Below are positions 1 through 8,615 of a stretch of DNA of 64,000 bases, piece after piece; positions within the stretch are counted from its first letter, which is position 1, and the number at the start of each line of letters is the position of its first letter. The notes under the pieces are model-generated. The model was not told where the DNA came from and did no database searches. It worked only from the letters and a program-made list of their open reading frames with translations. Position numbers and translations under genes: made by a program. This DNA comes from Halobaculum halobium (lineage in GTDB: Archaea > Halobacteriota > Halobacteria > Halobacteriales > Haloferacaceae). Where the stretch lies: contig NZ_CP126158.1 in NCBI RefSeq assembly GCF_030127145.1, positions 1,798,001-1,862,000 on the forward strand, read 5' to 3'.

Positions 1-254
1 CCGGTGAGGTCCACATCTCGCTGGGTGGCGCCTGTTCCGGCTGCGGCATCTCACCGATGACGATCCAGGCGATCAAATCCCGGATGACCAAGGAAATCCC
101 CGAGATCAAGGAGGTCGTCGCCGACACCGGCATGGGCGCAGGCGCCGACGGCGACCTCGGCGGTATGGGTCACTCCGACGACGGCATGTCTCCCTCGTTC
201 CCCGGCGAGTCCTCGGACGGCGAGGAGGACGAGGGACCGCAGGCGCCGTTCTGA
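1..254 (+). CDS. NifU-like C-terminal domain protein, 5' truncated
   Basis: The reading frame is open from the window edge (frame beginning at base 3) to the TGA at 252-254, so only the C-terminus is present. The visible part reads VHISLGGACSGCGISPMT, which carries the CSGC motif of the NifU C-terminal (Nfu) domain, where the two cysteines hold a transferable Fe-S cluster. After the domain comes a Gly/Met/Asp-rich acidic tail typical of a halophilic extension. The family role is Fe-S cluster scaffold or carrier in the cytoplasm. The N-terminus lies outside the window, so domain order upstream is unknown. Confidence 0.8.
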   Translation, partial: GEVHISLGGACSGCGISPMTIQAIKSRMTKEIPEIKEVVADTGMGAGADGDLGGMGHSDDGMSPSFPGESSDGEEDEGPQAPF

Positions 255-558
255 ACGCGCGATAGTTCCCTCGCACGTCTCGTTTTTCCGGCTTCGATCG
301 CTTCCACTGAGCGGCCGTGCCGTCGTCACGGTCGACTCCGCGGATCGTGACTGTCGAATCTGGTACTCCGCAGGTCATGACCGTCGAATCCGCTAACTCG
401 GCTGTAGACGCGTTCTGGACCCGGAACCTGCGTTGAACACGATCTGCTGCGGTCAGCGATAAACCGTATAGCGCCCTATCGAACGTCGGATCGCACTCAT
501 TCACACCCCGTTCGGGGAGACCAGAAGAGGGATTACCGGCGAGCGGGATTCGGGAGAC
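255..558. other. Intergenic region with short direct repeats and a promoter for the downstream hydrolase
   Basis: No convincing gene lies here. Two near-identical blocks, TGACTGTCGAATC at 348-360 and TGACCGTCGAATC at 378-390, are exactly 30 bp apart, and a weaker relative lies at about 326-339 (CGTCACGGTCGACTCC). Close to the next gene, GGATTACC around 530-537 lies about 26 nt upstream of the ATG at 559 and is a plausible TATA element. The repeats could be a regulator site array or simple sequence drift. Confidence 0.4.
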
Positions 559-2124
559 ATGAGCGACGATTCGCCCGAGAACGTGCTGTTCGTCGTGCTC
601 GACACGGTCCGCAAGGACCGCCTCGGGCCGTACGGCTACGACGGGGGGACGACGCCGGGGCTGGACGCGTTCTGCGAGGAGGCGACCGTCTTCGAGAACG
701 CGGTCGCGCCCGCGCCGTGGACGCTCCCGGTACACGCGTCGCTGTTCACCGGGATGTACCCGCACCGTCACGGCGCCGACCAAGAGAACCCGTACCTCGA
801 GGGGGCGACGACGCTCGCGGAGACGCTGTCCGCGGCGGGCTACCGAACCGCCTGCTACTCCTCGAACGCTTGGATCACGCCGTACACGCACCTCACCGAC
901 GGCTTCGACGACCAGGACAACTTCTTCGAAGTGATGCCCGGCGACCTGCTGTCGGGCCCACTCGCGAAGGCGTGGAAGGCGATGAACGACAACGACGCGC
1001 TGCGCACCGTCGCGGACAAACTCGTCTCGCTTGGCAACGTCGCCCACGAGTATCTCGCCTCGGGGGAGGGCGCCGACTCGAAGACGCCGGCGGTGATCGA
1101 CCGCACGAAGTCGTTCATCGACGACAGCGAGTCGGCCGACGACGACTGGTTCGCGTTCATCAATCTGATGGACGCCCACCTCCCGTACCACCCGCCGCAG
1201 GAGTACGTCGACGAGTACGCTCCCGGCGTCGACTCGACCGAGGTGTGCCAGAACTCCAAGGAGTACAACGCGGGCGCCCGCGACATCGACGACGAGGAGT
1301 GGGAGGCCATCCGGGGGCTGTACGACGCCGAGATCGCGCACATCGACGACCAACTCACCCGCCTGTTCGACTGGCTGAAGGAGACGGATCGCTGGGACGA
1401 CACCGCGGTCGTCGTCTGCGCGGACCACGGCGAACTCCACGGCGAACACGACCTCTACGGCCACGAGTTCTGCCTATACGATCAGCTGATCAACGTCCCG
1501 CTCATGGTCAAGCACCCGTCTCTCGACGGCGACCGACGCGAGGACACCGTCGAACTCCTCGACACCTACCACACGGTGCTCGACACGCTCGACGTCGAAG
1601 GCGGCGACCCGGCCGCCGCGGGCGAGGAGGCGGTCGCGCTCGATCGCACGCGCTCGCTGCTGTCGGCCGACTATCGCGAGTTCGCCGGGCTCGACGACGC
1701 CGCTCGGGACCCCGGGCAGCGCGCGTCGCCCGAGGGCGAGTTCGGATTCGTCGAGTACTCGCGGCCCGTGGTCGAGCTGAAACAGCTGGAGGAGAAGGCG
1801 TCGAGCGCGGGCATCGAACTGCCCGAGGACTCCAGGTTCTACTCGCGGATGCGCGCCGCCCGGAGCACCGACGCGAAGTACGTCCGCATCGACCGGATCC
1901 CCGACGAGGCGTTCCGCCTCGACGAAGACCCTGCCGAGGAGACTGACATCGCCGCCGGCGACGACGACCGCATCGCCGAGGCCGAAGCCAACCTGGGCGA
2001 GTTCGAGGCGGCGGCCGGGGGCGCGTGGACCGGCACCGACGCCGCCGAGGTGACGGACGACTCGCTCGACGAGATGGACGACGAGGCGACCGAGCGCCTC
2101 CGCGATCTGGGATACGTCGAGTAA
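559..2124 (+). CDS. Sulfatase/alkaline-phosphatase-superfamily hydrolase (Thr-type active site)
   Basis: This 521-aa protein opens with NVLFVVLDTVRKDRLGPYGY, the N-terminal metal-binding strand of sulfatases (Asp15), and has a second metal cluster DHGELHGEHDLYGHEF near residue 292. The position of the formylglycine Cys/Ser in true sulfatases (C/S-x-P-x-R) is Thr55 in WTLPVHASLFTG. Thr there is usual for phosphodiesterase and phosphoglycerol-transferase members of the superfamily and cannot become formylglycine. The substrate is therefore probably a phospho- or sulfo-ester of a sugar or lipid rather than a classical sulfate ester. No signal peptide or TM segment is obvious. It is transcribed alone and convergently with panE. 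Confidence 0.8.
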   Translation: MSDDSPENVLFVVLDTVRKDRLGPYGYDGGTTPGLDAFCEEATVFENAVAPAPWTLPVHASLFTGMYPHRHGADQENPYLEGATTLAETLSAAGYRTACYSSNAWITPYTHLTDGFDDQDNFFEVMPGDLLSGPLAKAWKAMNDNDALRTVADKLVSLGNVAHEYLASGEGADSKTPAVIDRTKSFIDDSESADDDWFAFINLMDAHLPYHPPQEYVDEYAPGVDSTEVCQNSKEYNAGARDIDDEEWEAIRGLYDAEIAHIDDQLTRLFDWLKETDRWDDTAVVVCADHGELHGEHDLYGHEFCLYDQLINVPLMVKHPSLDGDRREDTVELLDTYHTVLDTLDVEGGDPAAAGEEAVALDRTRSLLSADYREFAGLDDAARDPGQRASPEGEFGFVEYSRPVVELKQLEEKASSAGIELPEDSRFYSRMRAARSTDAKYVRIDRIPDEAFRLDEDPAEETDIAAGDDDRIAEAEANLGEFEAAAGGAWTGTDAAEVTDDSLDEMDDEATERLRDLGYVE

Positions 2125-2284
2125 GCTCCGATTCCGACCGCCGTCTCCCGATCTGTTCGGAAGTACGGGCCACGACTGAACTCAGTAGCAATCGCGGCCG
2201 ATCGGAAAGATGCTCTCCGCTCTCTGATCTTTCGATTCGCTCCTCCACTCACCATCGATTCATTCTGCCATTCTCACCGTCGAC

Positions 2285-3219
2285 TCACTCTTCGCTCTGC
2301 TCTCGCTTTCGCTCCCGCGTCCCCAGGAGCTCCGCCATCGTTCGGTTCGTCGGCGTGTCGACGCCGCGGTCGGCGCCGCGGCCGACGACGGCGCCGTTGA
2401 TCGCGTCGACCTCGGTGCGGCCGCCTCCGAGCACATCCACCAGCATCGACGAGCGGTTGGCCGCGGTCTCCGCGACGACGGTGTCGACCGCGTCGACCGC
2501 CGCTCCCTCCGCGAGGTCGACTCCTCGGCGCGGGCGACGCGGGCCGTTTCGCGGGCGGCGCGATGAGCGACCGCTCGGCCCGGGCCGTCGGCGAGCGCGC
2601 CGTTGGGAACGCGCGCGAGCGCCGTCACGGCGTTGATGCCGGCGTTGACGGCGAGCTTCTCCCAGCGTCGGCGCGGCATCGCCGGGTCGGCGGTGCAGTC
2701 GAGGCCGGCCTCGCGGAACGCGGCGGCGACGCGCTCAGCGCGGTCGCTCGCGGCGTCACTCTCGTCGCTGTCGCGCCGGGTGCCCGCGAATTCGCCGACG
2801 TGGATCCGCCCGGCGCCGGTGCAGCGCACCTCGCCCGGGCCGACGAGTTCGGCGCCGTAGGTGGCCGAGCCGGCGAGGACGCGGTCGCCGAGTGCCTCCG
2901 CGAGCGTCTCCTCGGTGAGGCCGTTCGACAGCGAGCAGACCACCTCGGGGTCGCCGGCCGCGAGCGCGCTTCCGGCCGCCTCTGCATCGTACGCCTTCAC
3001 CGTGACGAGCGCGAGATCGCAGGTCAGGTCCGCGGGCGTCGGATCGGTCGTCGCTCGCGGCTGGGTGTGTGCATCGAGCTCGCCGACGACGCGCAGGCCC
3101 TCCCCGGCGACGCGGCGGGCGTGCGGGTCGCGGGCGACGAGTGTGACGTGGTGCTCGCGCGCGAGCAGGCCGCCGACGAGACTGCCCAGCGCGCCGGCGC
3201 CGAACACGACGATGTCCAT
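2285..3219 (-). pseudogene. panE: Ketopantoate reductase, interrupted by a one-base deletion
   Basis: The N-terminal part (MDIVVFGAGALGSLVGGLLA) is a Rossmann NADPH-binding fold of 2-dehydropantoate 2-reductase (pantothenate/CoA pathway), with the conserved KLAVNAGINAVTAL stretch in the middle. After ARETARVARAE the frame turns into Arg/Ser-rich nonsense. Reading on in the +1 frame from about 2521 restores the family C-terminus: NRSSMLVDVLGGGRTEVDAI, then NGAVVGRG and TPTNRTMAELL, ending at TGA 2285-2287. One base is missing in the CTCCTC stretch around 2521-2526. With it restored the protein is about 311 aa, normal for PanE. It is either a recent pseudogene or a consensus error; the perfectly kept C-terminus favours the latter. 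Confidence 0.85.
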
Positions 3220-3288
3220 GGCAGCGGCTGGTCACGCGACGAAAAGAGCGGTTCGGTCGAGCGACCGTCGGTCTGCCCGCCGTCGGAG

Positions 3289-3597
3289 TCAGTCCTCGGC
3301 CCAGTAGTACAGCTCCTCGCGCGGGGCGTCGCAACTCGGGCAGTTCGCCGGGAGGTCGTCGGCGATCTGGCCCATCTCGCCGCACTCCCAACAGCGCCAC
3401 ATCACGAACGCCTTGCCGAAGATGTCTCGGGCCTCGTCGAGGTCCACGGCGCCGGCTCCCTCGGCCGCGAGGACGTAGAAGCCGGCGTCGTCGACGCCGC
3501 GCACCGTCCCGAGTTCGTTCCCCTCGGCGTCGTACACCGACTGTCCCGCGGAGATATCGGTCAGCCTCGTCTCCTCGCCACGCTGTTCGGTCGCCAT
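3289..3597 (-). CDS. Rubredoxin-like zinc-ribbon protein, 102 aa
   Basis: The C-terminus carries two CxxC knuckles in a rubredoxin/rubrerythrin-like arrangement (CWECGEMGQIADDLPANCPS), followed by the acidic end YYWAED. The first half (VYDAEGNELGTVRGVDDAGF) resembles a PRC-barrel-like beta segment. This layout matches a haloarchaeal family of rubredoxin-like proteins of unknown role; I do not assign a reaction. I chose the ATG at 3597 because the in-frame upstream residues are low-complexity and unlike the family. It probably binds Zn or Fe in the cytoplasm. Confidence 0.7.
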   Translation of the reverse strand: MATEQRGEETRLTDISAGQSVYDAEGNELGTVRGVDDAGFYVLAAEGAGAVDLDEARDIFGKAFVMWRCWECGEMGQIADDLPANCPSCDAPREELYYWAED

Positions 3598-3756
3598 GGG
3601 GGAACGTACGCGACGGGACCTGTTAAACAATCTCACAGGATCGATGGCGACATCATTTCCACGTTGTTGCGCGATATCTCCCGGTTTCGTCCGAACGAAC
3701 GCCACTGCCCAAACCGAGTGCACGCGAAGCTTATCGGAGAAGCCGTCGGCTTCCCG

Positions 3757-4164
3757 CTACCGCTCGATCCACGTCTCGTGGAGGTCGAGCCACAGCAGGC
3801 CGCCGGGAGCGTCGGCGGCCTCCCGCAGCAGCGCCGTGCTGATCCGGCCGGTCGTCCCCCGAGCGGTCTCCTGCCACTCCTCGTAGCGGACCGTCGCGCG
3901 GTCGGCCGCGCCGTGGACCACCTCGACGTTCCGGATCTCGATGTCGAATGTCCCGGGGTCGTTCCGGCCGTGTGCGCCCCGGATCGAGTCGAGGACGGCC
4001 GCGCGGTCGGCGCGGTCGCCGTCGGGCGTGACCAGTTCGAACTCCGGAGCGAGCGCGCGTTCGACGGCGTCGAAGTCGTCGGGGTCGGTCGCGCCGGTGA
4101 ACCACGCGACGAAGCGGTCGTGCAGGCGTTCGATCTCGGCGCGGCAGGCGTCCTCCGAGAGCAT
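3757..4164 (-). CDS. SnoaL/DUF4440-like protein, 135 aa
   Basis: From the ATG at 4164 the protein reads MLSEDACRAEIERLHDRFVA and contains the alternating pattern of an NTF2-like cone fold: an early FVAWFTG helix, FELVTPDG, then VRYEEWQE and LHETWIER strands at the end. This looks like the SnoaL/DUF4440 group, small enzymes or ligand binders whose substrate cannot be read from sequence. The in-frame upstream codons lack family character, so the shorter start is preferred. It sits alone between the rubredoxin-like gene and polC on the same strand, 64 nt downstream of the polC stop. Confidence 0.65.
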   Translation of the reverse strand: MLSEDACRAEIERLHDRFVAWFTGATDPDDFDAVERALAPEFELVTPDGDRADRAAVLDSIRGAHGRNDPGTFDIEIRNVEVVHGAADRATVRYEEWQETARGTTGRISTALLREAADAPGGLLWLDLHETWIER

Positions 4165-4228
4165 GGATGGCTCCTGTAGCCGACCGGTCAAAGGCGTATC
4201 GCGCTGGCGCCGCGCCGCCGAGCCGGGA

Positions 4229-7200
4229 TCACATGAAGTCCGCGATGGATCCTTGCTTGTTCTTGTCATTCTCGAACACGGACTCCAGCGAGCGCTCGAG
4301 GATCTCCAGCCGCTGGATGGTGTACTCGCGGCAGCCGAACTCCTTGGCGACCCGCAGCGCCACGTCCATGTACTTGTTCACGGAGCCGCGGTGGACGGTG
4401 AGCGTCATGTCGCCGCCGCACTCGCGGCAGTCGCCCGTCAGCGGCATCCGGCGGTACTTCTCACCGCAGCCGAGACACCGCGTCTCCTGGCGGGAGAACG
4501 CCCGGAGGTTCCCGATGAGGTCCGGCAGGAAGTGGTACTCGATGACGCGCTCGGCCACGTCCGTCTCGTCGACGGCGCGGAGCTTTCGCGCGAGCGCGAG
4601 CTGGGCATCCATCTTGTCCATCATCGACCCGAGCGTCTTGTACGCCGAGAGATCGGGGCCGAGCGCGATGTCGGTCGTGTCGTGGGTGTGGTCGAAGCCG
4701 CGGTACTCGTCGTCGGTGCCCAGCGTGTCCTCGCCGAGTTGGATCAGCTCCTCGACCTCGTCCGGGTCGGCCATGTCGAGCGTGGCCTCGTAGAACTCCC
4801 GGGGGTACTGCCGGACGATGTCCATGTTGTGCGCCTCGTCGTCGATCTCCGAGGGGTCGATCCGCGAGGACATCACGAGGGGGGCGTCCATCTGTCCGCC
4901 GCGCTGGTCGGGGAGGAACGCCTTGCTGAAGTTCAGCAGGCCGTCCATGAGGAGCATGACGCAATCCTCGTCGCCATCGCAGTTCCGGCGTTTTGCGGCG
5001 TGAAAGTACGGATGCGCGTAGCCAACCGCCGCGCTCGTGAACCCGACCACGCGCCCGACGACCGCGGCGCTGGTGTGGGGCGCCATCCCGAACACCAACT
5101 CGCCCACGAGGTCGTCGCGCTCGTTCACCTCGTAGAACGGCTCCAGCCCGTAGAAGTCGGTGAGGAGTTCGTCGACGAAGTCGGCCGTCTTCATCATGTG
5201 TTCGGCGGCGCCGTCCGAGAGGACGATGTCCTGCACCTTCAGCTCGACCAGCTGGTCGTCGTGAACGAGCTGCTCGCCGTCGATGTCGGTCTCGTAGCCG
5301 AGCTCCCGGAAGTGGTCGGCCGTCACGTCCAACTCCTCGGGCCGGACCGACGTGACCGGGAGGTCGGTCATGTCGTAGCGGACCGTGCCGTCCTTGAACG
5401 ACGTGACGCCGTGTTTCGCCCGGAAGATGCCCTTCTCGATGGGTTCGGGCGTCTTGTCCGACGACGACAGCCCCTTAACCCCTTTGAGGATCTCGAAGCT
5501 GGCCTCGCGTTCGTCGGTCGCCTCCAGCGCCGACCAGTACTCGTCGTTGAGGTCGATCGTGTGCCAGTCGGGACTCTCGACGTCCCACTCGCAGCGCGGG
5601 CACTCGACGCGCCCGGACTCGTCGGGCTCACAGACCGTGCCGCACTCTTCGCACTCGTAGTAGGGTTCGGTGTGGGCGCCGCAGTCGGGACACTGCGGCT
5701 TGAACGTGTGCTCGTCGCAGTCGGGGCACTCGCGCTCGCCGACGAGCACGTCGTACACGCCCTTCCCCTGCTCGGTACGGTCGCGGGCGGCCTCTCCGAT
5801 CGAACGCTGATTCCCGCCGTGGTCTTTGATCGGGAAGAGCGTGTGGACCGCCGGCGAGAGGTCGCGGCTCTCGGACTTCTCCGGACGGCCCATCCGGTTT
5901 CCGATCCGGGTCGGGGCGCGCTCGCGCACCTCGAAGTCTGCGACCTCGTTGACCGCGCGGACGGCGTTGTCGCCGTCGTCCCACCGCTCGGCCTCCGCCG
6001 AGAGGTCGTCCGGCGTCCACTCGCGTCGGAGGCCGTCCGTCACCCCGAGTTGCCGGAGGAGCGGTCGGAAATCGGGGACGCGAAGCGCGTCCTCGGTCTG
6101 GGTGTGTTCGACGAGCAGGCGCTCGAGTGCGCGGCGGACGGTGTCGCCGTTTTCGACGACGAGGAGGTCGCCCGTCACCTCGCCGTCGGCTGCGGCGGCC
6201 GCGAGCGCGTCGTACTCGTCGACGGAGATGTCGTGCCAGCAGTAGGTGTAGGCGGGATGCAGCGGCGCGTCGTACTCCTCGACCCACGCGAGCGCCTGCT
6301 CGGCGTCGGGCTCGTCCAGATCCGTGGTGAGGTCGTCCTCGAGCGCCTGCAAGTCGGCGCCGGCGGCTGCGAGATCTTGTTCCCACCACTCGCGGACGTA
6401 GGAAGCCGGGACCAGCGGGTGGTTGTTCTCGACGAACTCACCGAAGTTGACGAGATACTCGCCCAAGTCGATCACCTCCTCGACGCCGTTTTGCACCTCC
6501 TTGGCCTCCGCCGGGTCGTCGATGCGGCGCACGTCGCCGTTCGCCAGCCGGACCGTCGGTCCGTCGATGGAATCGACGGGGATGACGCCCCCGGCTTTCC
6601 CGGGTCGCTCCGTTTTGATCTGCGTGCCGGTCGCGAGGAAGTCGTCGACGATGTGCATCGTCGCCGGGTGGACGCCCGCCGTCGCGAAGCCGTGGTTGCG
6701 CGCGCGGCCGTAGCGCAGGCGGAAGCCTCCCGACTCCGAGGGGTGACCGAACACCGGGCGGCCGGCGATCAGATCGCGCAGGAACTTCTGTGAGGGGTCG
6801 GGTCGGGTGGGTCCGACCGGTTCCTCCGTCTCCGGACCGGCGTTCACGTCTCCGTCCTCGCTCTCATCCGCGTCGGCTTCGGCGTCCACGTCGTCGGCTT
6901 CGGCGTCCTCCGCTTGCGCCGCCTCGGCGCCCTCCGTGTCGTAGTACGTGCCGTCGATGAGGTCCTGGAGCCACGGCCAGTCGACCTCGTCGAGCTGCCG
7001 GGTGTAGCGCTGGATCTTGGGGGCCTTGAGCGCGATTCCCTCCGCGAGCACGAGACACATCCCGCCGCGGGCGTTGTTGGTGTCCACGCGGTCCAAGTCC
7101 CGGAACCCGGAGACCTCCTCGTCGCCGGTGGCCTCCCCGTCGAGCATGATCGGCATGTGCTCGGCGATGAACTTCGTCTCCGTGTCTTTCGGCGTGTACT

Positions 7201-7780
7201 GGAGGCCGGTCTCCTTGTCGTAGAGGCCGATCTCCTCGGCGTAGCGTTCGACCTCGTCGTCGCGTGCGTTGTACTCCTCGATGCCCAACAGGGCGCGGGC
7301 GTAGTCGCCAACCAGCACCGACAGCGCCTGCGCGGTGCCGCCCGCAGAGCGGATCGGCCCGGCGTAGTAGACGTTGATGAACTCCGTGCCGTCGTCATTC
7401 TCCAGGATCTCGACGCGGTCGATCCCCTCGATGGGCGCCGCTACGACGCCCTCGGTGAGCAGAGCCACCGCGGTCCGCACGGCGCCTTCGATCTTGCCCG
7501 CCCGAGAGTCGAAGTCGCCGACCGTTCCCTCGACGAAGTCGGTGACGAGCTCCAAGGCGGCCTCCTCGCGCGAGTACTCCTCTTCCAACTCGCGGACGCG
7601 CTCGGCGACGCCGGGGATCCCGAGGATGTTCTCGACGCGGTCGGCCATGTCGCGGGCGACGGGGATCTCGATCTCCGTCTCGGGGTCTTTCCCCTGTGCC
7701 TTCGCGGCCTCGGCGCGCTCGAACGCCTCGTCCAGCCTGTCCTCGATCCGTGTGAAGTAGCGTTCGTCGTCCGGTCTCAT
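4229..7780 (-). CDS. polC: Archaeal DNA polymerase II (PolD) large catalytic subunit DP2
   Basis: This 1183-aa protein starts MRPDDERYFTRIEDRLDEAF and matches the full-length PolC/DP2 family, the catalytic subunit of the heterodimeric replicative polymerase of Euryarchaeota. The signature NCDGDED, with metal-binding acidic residues, is at about residues 932-938 inside HAAKRRNCDGDEDC. Zinc knuckles are seen around residues 675-730 (CPDCDEHTFKPQCPDCG; CEECGTVC) and near the C-terminus (CLGCGEKY...CREC). A halophilic acidic insert rich in Glu, Asp and Ala lies near residues 285-320. Some archaeal polC genes carry inteins at conserved sites; here the NCDGDED block is uninterrupted, so no intein is present. 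The gene is monocistronic as far as visible. Confidence 0.97.
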   Translation of the reverse strand: MRPDDERYFTRIEDRLDEAFERAEAAKAQGKDPETEIEIPVARDMADRVENILGIPGVAERVRELEEEYSREEAALELVTDFVEGTVGDFDSRAGKIEGAVRTAVALLTEGVVAAPIEGIDRVEILENDDGTEFINVYYAGPIRSAGGTAQALSVLVGDYARALLGIEEYNARDDEVERYAEEIGLYDKETGLQYTPKDTETKFIAEHMPIMLDGEATGDEEVSGFRDLDRVDTNNARGGMCLVLAEGIALKAPKIQRYTRQLDEVDWPWLQDLIDGTYYDTEGAEAAQAEDAEADDVDAEADADESEDGDVNAGPETEEPVGPTRPDPSQKFLRDLIAGRPVFGHPSESGGFRLRYGRARNHGFATAGVHPATMHIVDDFLATGTQIKTERPGKAGGVIPVDSIDGPTVRLANGDVRRIDDPAEAKEVQNGVEEVIDLGEYLVNFGEFVENNHPLVPASYVREWWEQDLAAAGADLQALEDDLTTDLDEPDAEQALAWVEEYDAPLHPAYTYCWHDISVDEYDALAAAAADGEVTGDLLVVENGDTVRRALERLLVEHTQTEDALRVPDFRPLLRQLGVTDGLRREWTPDDLSAEAERWDDGDNAVRAVNEVADFEVRERAPTRIGNRMGRPEKSESRDLSPAVHTLFPIKDHGGNQRSIGEAARDRTEQGKGVYDVLVGERECPDCDEHTFKPQCPDCGAHTEPYYECEECGTVCEPDESGRVECPRCEWDVESPDWHTIDLNDEYWSALEATDEREASFEILKGVKGLSSSDKTPEPIEKGIFRAKHGVTSFKDGTVRYDMTDLPVTSVRPEELDVTADHFRELGYETDIDGEQLVHDDQLVELKVQDIVLSDGAAEHMMKTADFVDELLTDFYGLEPFYEVNERDDLVGELVFGMAPHTSAAVVGRVVGFTSAAVGYAHPYFHAAKRRNCDGDEDCVMLLMDGLLNFSKAFLPDQRGGQMDAPLVMSSRIDPSEIDDEAHNMDIVRQYPREFYEATLDMADPDEVEELIQLGEDTLGTDDEYRGFDHTHDTTDIALGPDLSAYKTLGSMMDKMDAQLALARKLRAVDETDVAERVIEYHFLPDLIGNLRAFSRQETRCLGCGEKYRRMPLTGDCRECGGDMTLTVHRGSVNKYMDVALRVAKEFGCREYTIQRLEILERSLESVFENDKNKQGSIADFM

Positions 7781-7832
7781 CGTGTCGCCTCCGCGGTCGC
7801 GGCGATCGTCGGTGACGACCCCGGATCCGGCG

Positions 7833-7925
7833 TCACGGCGGCGGCGAACGCGTCGCCTCGGCTCGCGTGTCGGGGTCGTCGGTGCACGTCACCTTCCTGT
7901 GCGGGGACGGGTGATAAGCAATTCG
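7833..7925 (-). promoter_or_regulatory. Possible distal polC promoter and short leader
   Basis: On the minus strand a TATA-like GCTTATCA lies at about 7912-7919, some 130 nt upstream of the polC ATG. A start-like GTG about 26 nt further down opens a 19-codon frame (VTCTDDPDTRAEATRSPPP) that stops at 7833-7835. Either polC has a long 5' untranslated leader or a nearer promoter is not recognisable to me. The mini-ORF could be chance. Confidence 0.2.
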
Positions 7926-7975
7926 TCGTCGCCGGAGCGCGGCGGCGACTCGCCGCCGCGACGCGGCGCTGTCGG

Positions 7976-8395
7976 CTACAGCCAGAGATCCAGGTCCGTC
8001 ACTTCGTCGTGCTCGCGCTCCAGCGGCTCCTCGAACGCCCGGAGGTACACCTCGCCTGCGAAGACGGTGCCGGCGTTCAGGTGCCCCGCGAGCGACTGCC
8101 CGCTGCGCCGCGACAGCACCGCGTGAGTGTGGGCGAACCGTTCGCCGTCCAGCCACGCGACGTTGCCCACGCACGCGGCGACCTCCAGCGGTTCGTCGAA
8201 CGCCACTGACTGGTACTCCTGGTCGGCTTGGTCGTAGAACCACACTTCGGCGTCCTGCACGGCGCCCATGGCGTTGAACCACGCCGCGTCAGCCTCGACC
8301 TCGTCTGCGAGCGATTCGATCTCCTCGCGCCAGTCGGCGCCGTTGTCCAGGCTCGCCATGTACTCGCCGGCGACCTCGACCTCGCGGTAGTTCAT
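7976..8395 (-). CDS. PPC (DUF296) domain protein
   Basis: The 139-aa product is a single PPC/DUF296 domain, the trimeric fold found in plant AT-hook proteins and in bacterial and archaeal stand-alone proteins. The conserved HTHAVLSRRSGQSLAGHLNA segment (residues about 89-108) holds the His cluster proposed to bind a metal. Family members are suspected nucleic-acid or ligand binders; none of the DNA-binding AT-hook sequence is present here, so DNA binding is uncertain. It is on the same strand as polC, 195 nt upstream of it, with no shared operon signal. Confidence 0.8.
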   Translation of the reverse strand: MNYREVEVAGEYMASLDNGADWREEIESLADEVEADAAWFNAMGAVQDAEVWFYDQADQEYQSVAFDEPLEVAACVGNVAWLDGERFAHTHAVLSRRSGQSLAGHLNAGTVFAGEVYLRAFEEPLEREHDEVTDLDLWL

Positions 8396-8615
8396 ACGCG
8401 AGTCGTCTCGCGACCGCCAGTAAAACGTTGCCGCCGCGGCAGCCGCGTCGGTTCCCGGGCGGCCGAGGATTCAAGGCGGAAGGCGGAACCAGCCCCCTCG
8501 ATGCGACGCTGAGAACCGCCGTCGGCGGCGCCGCGGGCGTGCGGCCCGACCGTCGACGTCGACCCGGGCCGGACCCGGGTTACTGGGCCGCCTGTCAGCC
8601 ATTCCGGATCCGCAG

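Noticed and set aside
4975-5010. Intein in PolC
   Set aside because: The NCDGDED catalytic block is continuous and the protein length is that of an intein-free DP2.
3941-6793. Very long open frame on the plus strand opposite polC
   Set aside because: It is the antisense frame of a high-GC gene; the residue pattern is Val/Arg/Leu-rich with no domain, and polC on the other strand is certain.
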